This document shows, one piece after another, positions 18,194 to 26,178 of a DNA stretch of 64,000 bases (the stretch's first letter is position 1; each line of letters begins with the position of its first letter). Position numbers and translations under genes: made by a program. Origin of the DNA: Peribacillus kribbensis DSM 17871 (GTDB taxonomy: Bacteria > Bacillota > Bacilli > Bacillales > DSM-1321); NCBI RefSeq assembly GCF_000430765.1, contig NZ_AUMQ01000022.1, positions 226,564-290,563 on the forward strand, in the 5' to 3' direction. The notes below the pieces were generated by a model. That model searched no databases. It saw only the letters and a program-made list of their open reading frames with translations, and was not told the DNA's origin.

Positions 18194-18255
18194 AAACTTC
18201 CCTATTTTTCAACAAATTGCAGGTAGTTTTGCTATGAAGTGCCAAACTTCCCTAT
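18194..18255 (+). promoter_or_regulatory. Direct repeat upstream of the wall-hydrolase gene
   Basis: AAACTTCCCTAT occurs at 18194-18205 and again at 18244-18255, 50 bases apart, about 100 bases upstream of the NlpC/P60 gene. The spacing (close to five helical turns) suits a regulator binding on one face. The adjacent RRNPP receptor is the obvious candidate, but that is inference. A TTATAT/TATAATAGG-type -10 lies at about 18309-18317. Confidence 0.45.
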
Positions 18256-18352
18256 ATTTTGTAATATAACCGTAATATTTCTGTGATGCCACTGTTATAT
18301 TCAATTGTTTATAATAGGTTTAGCACTTCACACCAGGGGGTAAAATACTAAA

Positions 18353-19012
18353 TTGAAAAAAATTATCGCATTCCTGTCTCTTGCAATAATGTTTTTAGGT
18401 GTTTCACCATTAATGAGTGAGGCTGCCGCAAGTACCACTTCCACGAAATTTGTCAAAGTCGGTTCGGGAACTCTGAATGTTAGAAAAACCGCATCAGCAA
18501 ATGCGGCTATTGTATCTAAATTAGCAAATAATACACAAGTCACAGTCTATTCCGAGTCGAATGGCTGGGCTAAGATAAATGCTTCTTCCAAAACAGGTTA
18601 TGTCAGTGCGAAATATCTTGTTTCTAAAAAGGTCGCCGCACCTGCTTCCGCTTCTTACCGAAGCAAGGCTATAGCAGTTGCTAAAAGCGAACTGGGCACT
18701 CCCTATGTATGGGGCGGCATGTCCACGAATGGTTTCGATTGTTCCGGCCTGGTAAAATATTCCTTTGGCAAAGCAGGCAAAACCCTGCCGCGCACAGCTG
18801 CTGAAATGTATACAAAAGGAACCAGAGTCAGCTCGATGTCTCCTGGAGATCTGATGTTCTTTGCTCCTAATAAGGCAGCAAGACCCACTCATGTTTCTAT
18901 TTACATCGGCAGCGGACAAATGATTCATGCTGCTACTTCTGCAGGTGTTTCTTATTCCGCTACCAATAACAGTTATTGGAAGCCAAAGTTCATTGGAGCA
19001 AAACGTATTTAA
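18353..19012 (+). CDS. Secreted SH3b-NlpC/P60 cell-wall endopeptidase
   Basis: A 219-residue exported protein starting with TTG (CAGGGGG upstream). Signal peptide about residues 1-25 (SEAAAS). One bacterial SH3 domain (about 32-92, TLNVRKTASANAAIVSKL) is followed by an NlpC/P60 peptidase with Cys in GFDCSGLVKYSF, His in PTHVSIYIG and a third polar residue in MIHAAT. It should cut peptidoglycan stem peptides outside the cell. It follows the receptor-signal pair and could be in its regulon. Confidence 0.88.
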   Translation: MKKIIAFLSLAIMFLGVSPLMSEAAASTTSTKFVKVGSGTLNVRKTASANAAIVSKLANNTQVTVYSESNGWAKINASSKTGYVSAKYLVSKKVAAPASASYRSKAIAVAKSELGTPYVWGGMSTNGFDCSGLVKYSFGKAGKTLPRTAAEMYTKGTRVSSMSPGDLMFFAPNKAARPTHVSIYIGSGQMIHAATSAGVSYSATNNSYWKPKFIGAKRI

Positions 19013-19024
19013 TCATATAATGAA

Positions 19025-19056
19025 GTACCGGGCCTCGTCAGAAGCCCGGTTTTTTT
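19025..19056 (+). terminator. Terminator after the wall hydrolase
   Basis: ACCGGGCCTC pairs imperfectly with GAAGCCCGGT and is followed by seven T, 12 bases after the stop. Confidence 0.85.
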
Positions 19057-19072
19057 ATTGTCCGAATACAAC

Positions 19073-19500
19073 GTTATGCTCTCCTTCTCTTCTCTTTGCG
19101 GGCAAGATATGCAGTATACTTCATGGGAGCAGCATGGGTTTCTCTCCACTCCCTTTCGAGCCCTGCATTCCGGAAGGTCACCCTTAGATCCCTGCCGTTG
19201 CATTCAATGAACATCGGAAATATCCAAGACGGCTCCCTTTGTGATACTCCATGACGAGATATCCATATTGGCCCCGAAGGAAGAAATCACGCAGACTTAC
19301 GAGATGGGGATGGAGGGGTATTCCGCTCAGGAGCTGAGACTCTTTAAAGGCTGCAGCCATATCCTCCATCTTTTTTACGGCAGTCTTTTTTCCTCTTTTT
19401 TCCTGTATAAATATCTTCACAAAAAAACACAGTACTGGTCTTTCCCTCACCTAGAGTGCGGATTACACGGTACCTCTTATTAAATATCATCGCTTTCCTC
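19073..19500 (-). pseudogene. Degraded Ser/Thr protein kinase-like gene
   Basis: GGAGGAAAGCG precedes an ATG at 19500. The N-lobe reads MIFNKRYRVIRTLGEGKTST (Gly-rich loop) and, in another frame after a run of six A (about 19391-19396), TAVKKME with the ATP-binding Lys, then HLVSLRDFF and YLVMEYHKGSRLGYF (hinge). A one-base insertion separates the two frames. After the hinge the catalytic lobe is missing; a short open stretch (VTFRNAGLEREWRETHAAP) follows in a further frame. It resembles the small bacterial kinases YrzF/YbdM of B. subtilis. Decayed, or a sequencing error plus truncation. Confidence 0.55.
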
Positions 19501-19722
19501 CATCGAATAAAAAGGCTGCTTTTGAAGGTTGTCCATGAAGTGCTTCTATCCTATGTATATTACATAACTCGGTAAATTCTTGTACCATGGCCCAGTTCAC
19601 ATATATGAGCCATGCCAATAAATCTGCAAAATTCCTTCATTGGAGGTCTGCTATGCAAAACGTTTCGCAGGAATATGCTTTTGTACGGAAGGTACGTTAA
19701 AATAAGACAAGGAGGGATGCAT

Positions 19723-20655
19723 ATGCAAAAGGAGCTTTCCTATACGATTGAAGAGGTGTCACAGCTTTTAAAAGTTTCCAAACTGACTCTTTATGATCTG
19801 GTCAAAAAAGGGGAACTGCCTGTCTTCCGGGTCGGAAGGCAGATGCGGATTGATGCTGTTGATCTTGAGCATTTTATTCATAATCATAAATCCAGCTCCG
19901 GAATATCGGCACCTTCTAAGGATCCAGCTCCATCCAGTTTCAAGAGGAGCACAAGCCAAATCGTTATCAGCGGACAAGATCTGGTTCTTGATATTTTCGG
20001 GAAGTATATTGAAAAGAAATCCAGCTATAAAACACTGCGTTCCCACACCGGTAGTCTTAACAGCCTCATTTCGATGTACAACGGAGAATGCGATATTGCC
20101 AGCCTCCATATGTTTGATGGAGATACCGGTGAATACAATATTCCGTATATTAAAAGAATCCTTGTGGGCTATTCCTACATCTTAATCAATCTCATGTCGA
20201 GAAAAGCAGGAATTTATGTTCAAAAAGGCAATCCACTGCAAATACAATCCTGTAGAGATCTGCAGCAAAAGCATGTCAGAATTGTAAACAGGGAAAAAGG
20301 ATCCGGAGCACGCATCCTACTGGATGAACAGTTAAGGCTGAACAGCATTCCCGCTAACGGGATAGTGGGATATGACCAAGAGGAAACCAGCCATCTAAGC
20401 GTTGCCTCAAGCATTGCCTCCGGGAAAGCAGATGCCGGAATTGGAAGTGAAAAAGCAGCCAAGCTTGCGGGCATTGATTTTGTCCCGCTTATCTCAGAGA
20501 GGTATGATCTCGCCATTCTTAAAACATCCGCAACCCAGCCGCTGATCCAAACAGCCAAAGAGATCCTGGATTCTGAAGAATTCCAGACAGAAGTGGCATC
20601 TCTTGGGGATTACGACACCGCCCTGACTGGTAAGGTCATGTATGAAACTCAGTAA
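19723..20655 (+). CDS. Excisionase-type HTH regulator with PBP-like (MoeA/molybdate-type) domain
   Basis: A 310-residue one-component regulator. Residues 1-50 form a MerR/excisionase-like helix-turn-helix (YTIEEVSQLLKVSKLTLYDLVKKGELPVFRVGRQMRI). Residues about 85-300 resemble the PBP-like domain found in molybdate- or tungstate-linked regulators (ISGQDLVLDIFGKYIE, SLHMFDGDTGEYN, NREKGSGARILLDEQL, ASSIASGKADAGIG). B. subtilis YvgK has a similar binding domain. The start with AAGGAGGGATGCAT is preferred over an upstream ATG. No molybdenum genes are adjacent, so the ligand is uncertain. Confidence 0.75.
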   Translation: MQKELSYTIEEVSQLLKVSKLTLYDLVKKGELPVFRVGRQMRIDAVDLEHFIHNHKSSSGISAPSKDPAPSSFKRSTSQIVISGQDLVLDIFGKYIEKKSSYKTLRSHTGSLNSLISMYNGECDIASLHMFDGDTGEYNIPYIKRILVGYSYILINLMSRKAGIYVQKGNPLQIQSCRDLQQKHVRIVNREKGSGARILLDEQLRLNSIPANGIVGYDQEETSHLSVASSIASGKADAGIGSEKAAKLAGIDFVPLISERYDLAILKTSATQPLIQTAKEILDSEEFQTEVASLGDYDTALTGKVMYETQ

Positions 20656-20682
20656 AAAAGGCCGCTGTATGAATGCGGCCAT
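20656..20682 (-). terminator. Convergent terminator
   Basis: GGCCGCATT...GCGGCC stem followed by TTTTTT on the minus strand; it ends the AGCS transporter gene and lies directly after the stop of the convergent regulator gene. Confidence 0.75.
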
Positions 20683-20696
20683 ACTGCTGTATTTCG

Positions 20697-22055
20697 CTAT
20701 GCCGCCTTGCTTTTATGACGGCTGCTTTCTCTGTTCTTTAGAAAAAGTCTTGTTTCCCTGGCAGCAACTCCGCTAAGGCCAATGAGCCCTACAAGGTTCG
20801 GAATCGCCATGAGTCCGTTGGCTATGTCGGAGAAGGTCCATACCACTCCAAGCTTCAGGTTCGCCCCCACTACAGCCATCCCGACAAAGATATATCTGTA
20901 AAACCGGACTGCTTTGCTGCCAAAAAGATATTCCACACACTTTTCACCATAATATGACCAGCCCAGCATGGTCGAGAAGGCAAAAAGAACAATTGCGATG
21001 CCAAGTATGATGCTGCCCGCACTTCCAAAAACAGACTGAAAAGCAAGCGTCGTAGCCTCTACACCCGTTTTACCGGATTTCCAGGCACCTGTTGTGATCA
21101 GTACCAGTCCTGTGATCGTACATACCACAAAGGTGTCCAAAAATGTTCCAGTCATTGAAACCAGCGCCTGCTTGGCAGGAGAATCTGTCTTGGCGGTTGC
21201 CGCTGCAATCGGAGCACTTCCGAGTCCTGCTTCATTCGCAAATACTCCCCGTGCCACACCAATCTGGATGACAGTGGTAACCGCAGATCCGATAAATCCA
21301 CCGGTGGCAGCTGTACCATGGAAAGCACCAGAGAAAATCAGCTGGAAGGAAGACGGAATTTGATCGAAATGAAAGAGTACAATGATTAACCCGGCAGCGA
21401 TATAAAAGACCGCTTTAACCGGAACAAAATACCCGGCCACCTTCCCTATCTTCTTGACACCCCCTAATATTACAGCTCCCACAAGTATGGCTGCAGCAAT
21501 ACCTGTAAAGACCGGAGAGATGGAAAAATTGAGCTTCATGGCTTCAGCCACTGAATTAGATTGGACCATATTTCCAATCCCAAAAGACGCACAGGTACCA
21601 AAAATGGCAAACAGAACGGCCAGCCATTTTTGGTTAAGGCCTTTTTCTATATAATACATAGGGCCGCCGGAATATTCCCCATTCCGTCCCTTCACCCGAA
21701 ACTTTACGGCTAAAATTGCTTCCGCGTATTTAGTCGCCATTCCAAATAAGGCAGTCACCCACATCCAAAAAACCGCGCCCGGCCCGCCAATGGCCACTGC
21801 GGTGGCAACACCTGCAATATTCCCCATCCCGATAGTAGCGGCCATTGCCGTCATGAGCGCCTGGAAATGGCTTATATCCCCAGAAGAGGAGGAGGATTCG
21901 TCATTTTTGCCAAAAGCCAGCTTAAGAGCCAGCCAAAGGCTCTTGAATTGAAACCCTCCCAATCTTATCGTAAGCAAAATCCCTGTACCGACAAGAAGAA
22001 TAAGCGTGGGCAGTCCCCACACATACTTATTGACAGTCTCTAATACTTGGTCCAT
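20697..22055 (-). CDS. AGCS-family sodium:glycine/alanine symporter
   Basis: A 452-residue membrane transporter with about 10-11 hydrophobic segments. Family blocks visible: ATIGMGNIAGVATAVAIGGPG, GMATKYAEAILAVKFR, the GGPMYYIEKGL stretch and FANEAGLGSAPIAAA. A tandem glycine riboswitch in its leader makes glycine the likely substrate (alanine less likely). Related to B. subtilis AlsT and YrbD/GlyP-type proteins; I do not assign a symbol. Confidence 0.9.
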   Translation of the reverse strand: MDQVLETVNKYVWGLPTLILLVGTGILLTIRLGGFQFKSLWLALKLAFGKNDESSSSSGDISHFQALMTAMAATIGMGNIAGVATAVAIGGPGAVFWMWVTALFGMATKYAEAILAVKFRVKGRNGEYSGGPMYYIEKGLNQKWLAVLFAIFGTCASFGIGNMVQSNSVAEAMKLNFSISPVFTGIAAAILVGAVILGGVKKIGKVAGYFVPVKAVFYIAAGLIIVLFHFDQIPSSFQLIFSGAFHGTAATGGFIGSAVTTVIQIGVARGVFANEAGLGSAPIAAATAKTDSPAKQALVSMTGTFLDTFVVCTITGLVLITTGAWKSGKTGVEATTLAFQSVFGSAGSIILGIAIVLFAFSTMLGWSYYGEKCVEYLFGSKAVRFYRYIFVGMAVVGANLKLGVVWTFSDIANGLMAIPNLVGLIGLSGVAARETRLFLKNRESSRHKSKAA

Positions 22056-22123
22056 GATTTCTAATCTCCTTTTTTACTGGAGACATCGCATGCCTGTATA
22101 TCTCCGGCACAAGATGCCTGCCC

Positions 22124-22435
22124 AAAAATAAAAACCATTTCTACAATCGAAATGGTCTCTGGAGATACAAGGAATAGGAAAGATAACCGGATACACACGT
22201 ACCGGCTGGTCCTATGGCTTGTCTCTGTCCTTTTACCTGAAAGATTATCCGCTTATCTAAAAGCGGATTTGCTCCTTCGGTGCTCTGTTTCCTTAAGCCT
22301 GAAAGCTTAAGGGAGTCTCTCCAGAGTTTCGTCCCCATGCAGTTCTACTTGTAAGCCAAGACCTGAGAGTTTCAAAGCTAGAAAGCTAGCTTCTTGCCCC
22401 ATCGGTAGATCCAAAGATCTTCTCCTGAATGGTTC
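22124..22435 (-). promoter_or_regulatory. Tandem glycine riboswitch with terminator
   Basis: Read on the minus strand, the leader contains two aptamer copies: GGAGAAG...CCGATGGGGCAA...AAACTCTCAGG, then TGGAGAGAC...CACCGAAGGAGCAA...AATCTTTCAGGTAAAAGG and ACAGAGAC. These are glycine riboswitch signatures. Downstream, ACCATTTCGA pairs with AAATGGT at 22134-22156 followed by a T-rich tail (22124-22133), the expression-platform terminator. Glycine binding should let the AGCS gene be read in the usual arrangement for such switches. Confidence 0.9.
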
Positions 22436-22689
22436 ATCCGAATGCTATTTAAATTATAAAGAACATTATATGGACAACTTCCATACTAAGTCAAGAAAAA
22501 ATGATATATTAGTATATTTCTTACATTTTTCCAGGGTATCATCCCCTTAAATGAAATCCCGGGCAATCTTGCATTCCTTGTGCGCGAATGTTATGCGCGA
22601 ATAATGGCTGTGTAGGGATTGAAGAGCTAGGGCTCACTAATTTATGTATGAGGGTATGAGACCTGCTGAGTTTTTCTGCTGATTTTGCT

Positions 22690-22990
22690 GCCGGCTTCCC
22701 TATCCCTGGTCCTCTTCGGACTACTTTCCTCCTCAGACGCCCCTACCTGTCCGAACCTGAACCACCTTCGGACTGCTTTTCTCCTCAGACGCCCCTACCT
22801 GTCCGAACCTAAACCACCTTCGGACTGCTATTCTCCTCAGACGCTCCTACCTGTCCGAACCTGAACCACCTTCGGACTACTTTTCTCCTCAGACGCCTCA
22901 ACCTGTCCAAACCTGAACCACTTCAGACTAAATTCCCTTCACTCCGCTTCAATCTGTCCGAACCCTGCCCCTCTTCGGATCTCCCGCAAA
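22690..22990. repeat. 52-bp tandem repeat, about five copies
   Basis: The segment ACCACCTTCGGACTGC recurs at 22761, 22813, 22865 and (degenerate) 22917, a constant 52-base step; a diverged copy precedes at about 22709 and another follows. Each unit carries CTGTCCGAACC and TTCGGAC, which are inverted relative to each other, so single strands could form multiple GTCCGAA/TTCGGAC hairpins. No ORF fits. It fills the gap between proline dehydrogenase and the glycine riboswitch gene. The rest of 22.44-23.03 kb shows nothing I recognise. Confidence 0.85.
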
Positions 22991-23036
22991 GCCAGCCCTG
23001 CTTTCAGCCACACCCCTGTTGTCTATCTGCCGATAA

Positions 23037-23068
23037 AACAAAAAAACTCCCTCAGACGAAGGGAGCTT
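23037..23068 (-). terminator. Terminator after proline dehydrogenase
   Basis: GCTCCCTTCGTCTGAGGGAG folds into a stem followed by TTTTTTTG on the minus strand. Confidence 0.85.
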
Positions 23069-23077
23069 TCTGCTGTC

Positions 23078-24046
23078 TTATTTTTTCTTAGTCAGTCTTC
23101 CCAGCAGGTACGCACCGGCTGCTACACCTATTATGGTGTTGGTCTTTTTGTTGAAAACCTGTTTGGCCACTAAATTGATGTTTTGCGGCCTTTCAGCCAG
23201 CCGGCGCATGAAGTATCCGTACCAGTCCTGGCCAAATGGTACATAGGTACAGAAGTTATAGCCTTCTGATGCAAGCTTTACCTGCAGATCTTTGCGGAAG
23301 CCATACAGCATTTGGAATTCAAATTTTTCATTTGGGATATTGTTAGCCCTTACAAATTGTTTTACATGATTGATCACTTTATGGTCATGTGTGGCAATGG
23401 ATGTGAATTTACCATTTAAAAGATGCCATTCAATCAGTTCAATAAAGTTCTTATCAATATCGCTCTTTTCCTGATAAGCGATTTCTGCCGGTTCTTTATA
23501 GGCTCCTTTTACAATTCGCAAACGGAAGTTCTTATACTTTTTTAGATCTTCCATCGCCTCTAGGAAATACGCCTGAATAACGGTGCCAACGTTTTCATAT
23601 TCCTCCGAAAGCACTTCCAAAATATCGAATGAAGGCTGCAATCGTTTTGAATCTTCCATGTCCATATTTACGAAGATTCCATAACGGCTTGCTCTGTCTA
23701 CGATTTCTCTTACATTTTCCAGACAGAAATCATAGTCGATATCAAGTCCTAACTGAGATGGCTTAAGGGAAATATGGGCATCAACCCCATTCTCCTGGAT
23801 GGCCTCCACTACTTCAAGGATTTGCTTTTTGGCTTCAAGCGCTTCTTCCTTCTTAAAGACAAACTCCCCTAGATTATCAACGGTACAAGAAATTCCTTGG
23901 GCATTCAGTTCTTTAATGCTTTGAATGGCTTGTTCCAAATTTGTCCCCGCAACCACACTTTGCGCCCCTAATTTAAGTCCATATTTTTTAGCGGCAGTAT
24001 TTAGAAGTTCATTTTGAGAGAGTCCCATAAACAAATCTTTCATCAT
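23078..24046 (-). CDS. Proline dehydrogenase (PutB/FadM type)
   Basis: A 322-residue monofunctional FAD-dependent proline dehydrogenase of the short Bacillus type, which oxidises proline to pyrroline-5-carboxylate at the membrane face. TIM-barrel blocks include ISLKPSQLGLDID, VNMDMEDS, RIVKGAYKE, IATHD and FEFQMLYGFR, and the C-terminal YVPFGQDWYGYFMRRLAERP contacts substrate and flavin. The tail (IIGVAAGAYLLGRLTKKK) is hydrophobic and could associate with membrane. No pyrroline-carboxylate dehydrogenase is adjacent. Confidence 0.9.
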   Translation of the reverse strand: MMKDLFMGLSQNELLNTAAKKYGLKLGAQSVVAGTNLEQAIQSIKELNAQGISCTVDNLGEFVFKKEEALEAKKQILEVVEAIQENGVDAHISLKPSQLGLDIDYDFCLENVREIVDRASRYGIFVNMDMEDSKRLQPSFDILEVLSEEYENVGTVIQAYFLEAMEDLKKYKNFRLRIVKGAYKEPAEIAYQEKSDIDKNFIELIEWHLLNGKFTSIATHDHKVINHVKQFVRANNIPNEKFEFQMLYGFRKDLQVKLASEGYNFCTYVPFGQDWYGYFMRRLAERPQNINLVAKQVFNKKTNTIIGVAAGAYLLGRLTKKK

Positions 24047-24237
24047 AGCAAATTACCCCTAATTCATTAGTATTTTTTCTACTATTGTAACATATTTTAA
24101 TATAATATATTTTCAAATATTTTAATACCCCTTCTTCTCCTGGATAATCGCAGGCCGGAAATTTGACGCAGTTTTCATTTCATAGTATGATAATAGTAAG
24201 CTGAATTGTTGTTCAGCATTTAAAAAAGCATAATACT

Positions 24238-24404
24238 CCAAAGGGGAGTAGCTTACAGCCCTGTCGTCAATACGTGGTGGCGTACCATCACCGGCATGGC
24301 TGGCAACGTAACGTTGTTTGCGAGACCTTTGCCATATTGGTAAAGGGATAAAACTGATTATTTCAAGACCTTTGCCAGCTTTGGTAAAGGTCTTTTATAT
24401 TTTT
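24238..24404 (+). promoter_or_regulatory. yybP-ykoY (manganese) riboswitch with terminator
   Basis: AAAGGGGAGTAGC, CTGTCGTCAATACG, GGCAACGTAACGTTG and GAGACCTTTGCC appear in the order and spacing of the yybP-ykoY motif (aptamer about 24238-24335). A terminator hairpin AAGACCTTTGCC...GGTAAAGGTCTTTT with a T-rich tail follows at 24365-24404; GGTAAAGG could pair with the aptamer's 3' strand instead, giving an on/off switch. Mn2+ sensing is established for this class. Confidence 0.88.
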
Positions 24405-24482
24405 TCAGGAGGGATGAATCAGGATCTGTACTGCTCCAATGACCATCAACGTTTCAAAAAAACCACTAATGGAGGAATAAAA

Positions 24483-24917
24483 ATGAAAAAATTGTTAGCA
24501 GCCATTATTGCTTCGGCCATACTGTTCACACCTGTGGGAAGTTCCGTATTCCAGGATCATCAGACGGTTGAAGCAAAAGGATATAAATCAGGAAAACGAA
24601 GCTTTCAAATGAACGGAAATACAACAAACCGCAGCTCCTACTTTCAAAATAAAAAACAAAGTCCTGTTACATCCGCTAAGCCTGCCGGGAAACGCAGCTT
24701 CTTTAAAGGCGGTCTGATGAAAACCCTCATGATCGGCGGCCTGGCTGGATTTCTATTTGGCAGCCTATTTGCACACATGGGAATGATGGGCTCGCTCCTT
24801 GGTTTACTGGTCAATATCCTGGCCATTTATATCGTATTTTCTTTGATCCGTACGATTTTCTCTTTCAGAAATAAAAATAAACGGAATGGAAGGGATTCTG
24901 CCTCATGGAGAAATTAA
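24483..24917 (+). CDS. Exported small membrane protein under Mn riboswitch
   Basis: A 144-residue protein. It has a signal peptide (about 1-30, VEAKG), a Ser/Lys/Gly-rich linker with KRSF repeats, and two hydrophobic segments near residues 80-100 and 103-122 (GGLAGFLFGSLFAHMGMMGSLLGLL). The Gly-rich membrane part resembles the N-terminal region of Tim44-domain proteins of Gram-positives but the Tim44 domain itself is absent. The riboswitch leader and the downstream yxcD gene (13-bp overlap) place both in one operon. An upstream ATG would put the start inside the riboswitch, so the ATG after GGAGGAATAAAA is used. Confidence 0.75.
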   Translation: MKKLLAAIIASAILFTPVGSSVFQDHQTVEAKGYKSGKRSFQMNGNTTNRSSYFQNKKQSPVTSAKPAGKRSFFKGGLMKTLMIGGLAGFLFGSLFAHMGMMGSLLGLLVNILAIYIVFSLIRTIFSFRNKNKRNGRDSASWRN

Positions 24918-25198
24918 TCATTTCTGAACAGGATATCATCAACGCAGTCTGTTTATATATCGCAAGAAAAAAACAAATAAGGCCTGAAGAAGTTGAAGTG
25001 GAATTGCTGTATGAGGATGATTATGGATTTTCAGCTGAAGTCTATACCGGAGGACGAAAGCAGGTACTGATCACCGCCAACCTCATAGAAGCATTGCGGC
25101 TATTCCTAGACGAATACCTGCACAGGGATCCCTATGCAGGCATCACCCTGGTCCTTGATGACGAAGAAGGAATTATAGCGGAAGTCAGCCAATCCTAA
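24905..25198 (+). CDS. yxcD: YxcD-family protein (DUF2653)
   Basis: A 97-residue acidic cytosolic protein beginning MEKLIISEQDIINAVCLYIA, closely matching the YxcD family. Function unknown. It overlaps the membrane-protein gene by 13 bases, so translation is probably coupled and the gene shares the Mn riboswitch. Confidence 0.8.
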   Translation: MEKLIISEQDIINAVCLYIARKKQIRPEEVEVELLYEDDYGFSAEVYTGGRKQVLITANLIEALRLFLDEYLHRDPYAGITLVLDDEEGIIAEVSQS

Positions 25199-25305
25199 AA
25201 AAAAATTTATGGCTTAACCGGGGTCTATTTTAATCCCGTTTCATATATTTAGATGAGGATAAAAAAGCGCTTTATATCCATCCCATCGAAAATAGGTGAG
25301 ACCGC

Positions 25306-25527
25306 ATGTTCGTTGTGTATTTTTATGAAAATAAAAATTTGCTGCTGAATCAGCTGCTGGCACGTCTTCCCGAGGTGGGTGCACCTTTAACCATCAAAGG
25401 GCGAAAAGGCAAGATTTCGAGTGTGGAATGCATCGATGACAATAAAAAATACATTGTACAGGTCGAGCTAGCAGCCGTAAATAAAAACAAGGCTCTCCTC
25501 GATCCAGCTAAAAAGAAAAAAAGATAG
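25306..25527 (+). CDS. Small conserved-looking basic protein
   Basis: A 73-residue protein preceded by AGGTGAG. It begins MFVVYFYENKNLLLNQLLARLPEVG (beta strand then helix), has a GRKGKISS turn and ends in a Lys-rich tail (DPAKKKKR). I do not recognise the family; the beta-rich pattern with a KGRKGK loop hints at nucleic-acid contact, which is a guess. Confidence 0.6.
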   Translation: MFVVYFYENKNLLLNQLLARLPEVGAPLTIKGRKGKISSVECIDDNKKYIVQVELAAVNKNKALLDPAKKKKR

Positions 25528-25545
25528 CAGCGCTCCATAAGTAAA

Positions 25546-25590
25546 CAGCCCCCTGGAGGCAGATAAAAAAACTGTCTCCAGGGGGCTTTT
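25546..25590. terminator. Bidirectional terminator
   Basis: AGCCCCCTGGAGGCAG pairs with CTGTCTCCAGGGGGCT; T-rich on the plus strand (TTTTCG) and on the minus strand side it precedes the convergent ywbE gene end. Confidence 0.85.
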
Positions 25591-25602
25591 CGTTTAATTT
25601 GG

Positions 25603-25806
25603 TTAAGATTCCTGGTGGATGGTTTTAACTCGTCCAACCCGGCCATCTGTAAGCCTAACCTTGATTCCATGCGGATGAAAGCTGGAATTTGTTAAAATAT
25701 CCTTTACTGTCCCGCTGGTGGTTTTCCCTGTTCTTTGGTCAGCCTTTAAGACAATGTCTACAGAAATGCCAGGCTTGATATCACTTCTATTCTGCGGATT
25801 CATCAT
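25603..25806 (-). CDS. ywbE: YwbE family protein (DUF2196)
   Basis: A 67-residue protein with the typical YwbE text: SDIKPGISVDIVLKADQRTGK, TSGTVKDILTNSSFHPHGIKV and GRVGRVKTI. A KOW/SH3-like small barrel is expected; function unknown. Its start overlaps the upstream gene stop by four bases. Confidence 0.88.
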   Translation of the reverse strand: MMNPQNRSDIKPGISVDIVLKADQRTGKTTSGTVKDILTNSSFHPHGIKVRLTDGRVGRVKTIHQES

Positions 25807-26006
25807 GTGCCCATTTTTCTCCGCTGATTACTGATTTTCTTAGTCTGCTGGCTTTTCATTTTCTTTCCCTGCTGGACATTGCCAGTGACGGGCCTGCCGC
25901 CTGCGGACTGGTTTTTTTTGTTGGCAAGCTGCTGTTTGATCGCATCCTGAAGGCTTACTTTCTTCTTTTGTGCGTCCTGAACCTGCTCAGTATTGTTTTC
26001 TGCCAT
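25803..26006 (-). CDS. Small polar protein upstream of ywbE
   Basis: A 67-residue, Lys/Gln-rich, probably unstructured protein (KKKVSLQDAIKQQLANKKNQ and QQGKKMKSQQTKK). GGAGGTAAGA precedes the ATG. It is translationally coupled to ywbE. I do not recognise the family. Confidence 0.65.
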   Translation of the reverse strand: MAENNTEQVQDAQKKKVSLQDAIKQQLANKKNQSAGGRPVTGNVQQGKKMKSQQTKKISNQRRKMGT

Positions 26007-26129
26007 ATCTTCTTACCTCCTGATTGATTCATCTGGCACTCTTTTTAATAAAAGAATCTTACAGTACATACAGTATAGCCCATTCCCGCTGATAGGGAAA
26101 TTTAATTTTTGAAGGAAAAACATCGATTT

Positions 26130-26164
26130 AAAAAAAGACACTCCTTATTAAAAGAAGTGTCTTC
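26130..26164 (-). terminator. Terminator after the SDR gene
   Basis: AAGACACTTCTT pairs with AAGGAGTGTCTT followed by a seven-T run on the minus strand. Confidence 0.85.
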
Positions 26165-26178
26165 CTTCATCACGATTT

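Noticed and set aside
22141..22338. 65-residue ORF
   Set aside because: It lies inside the tandem glycine riboswitch and has no family resemblance.
24318..24482. Upstream extension of the Mn-riboswitch gene
   Set aside because: The extension would be encoded by the aptamer and terminator; a good ribosome site supports the start at 24483.
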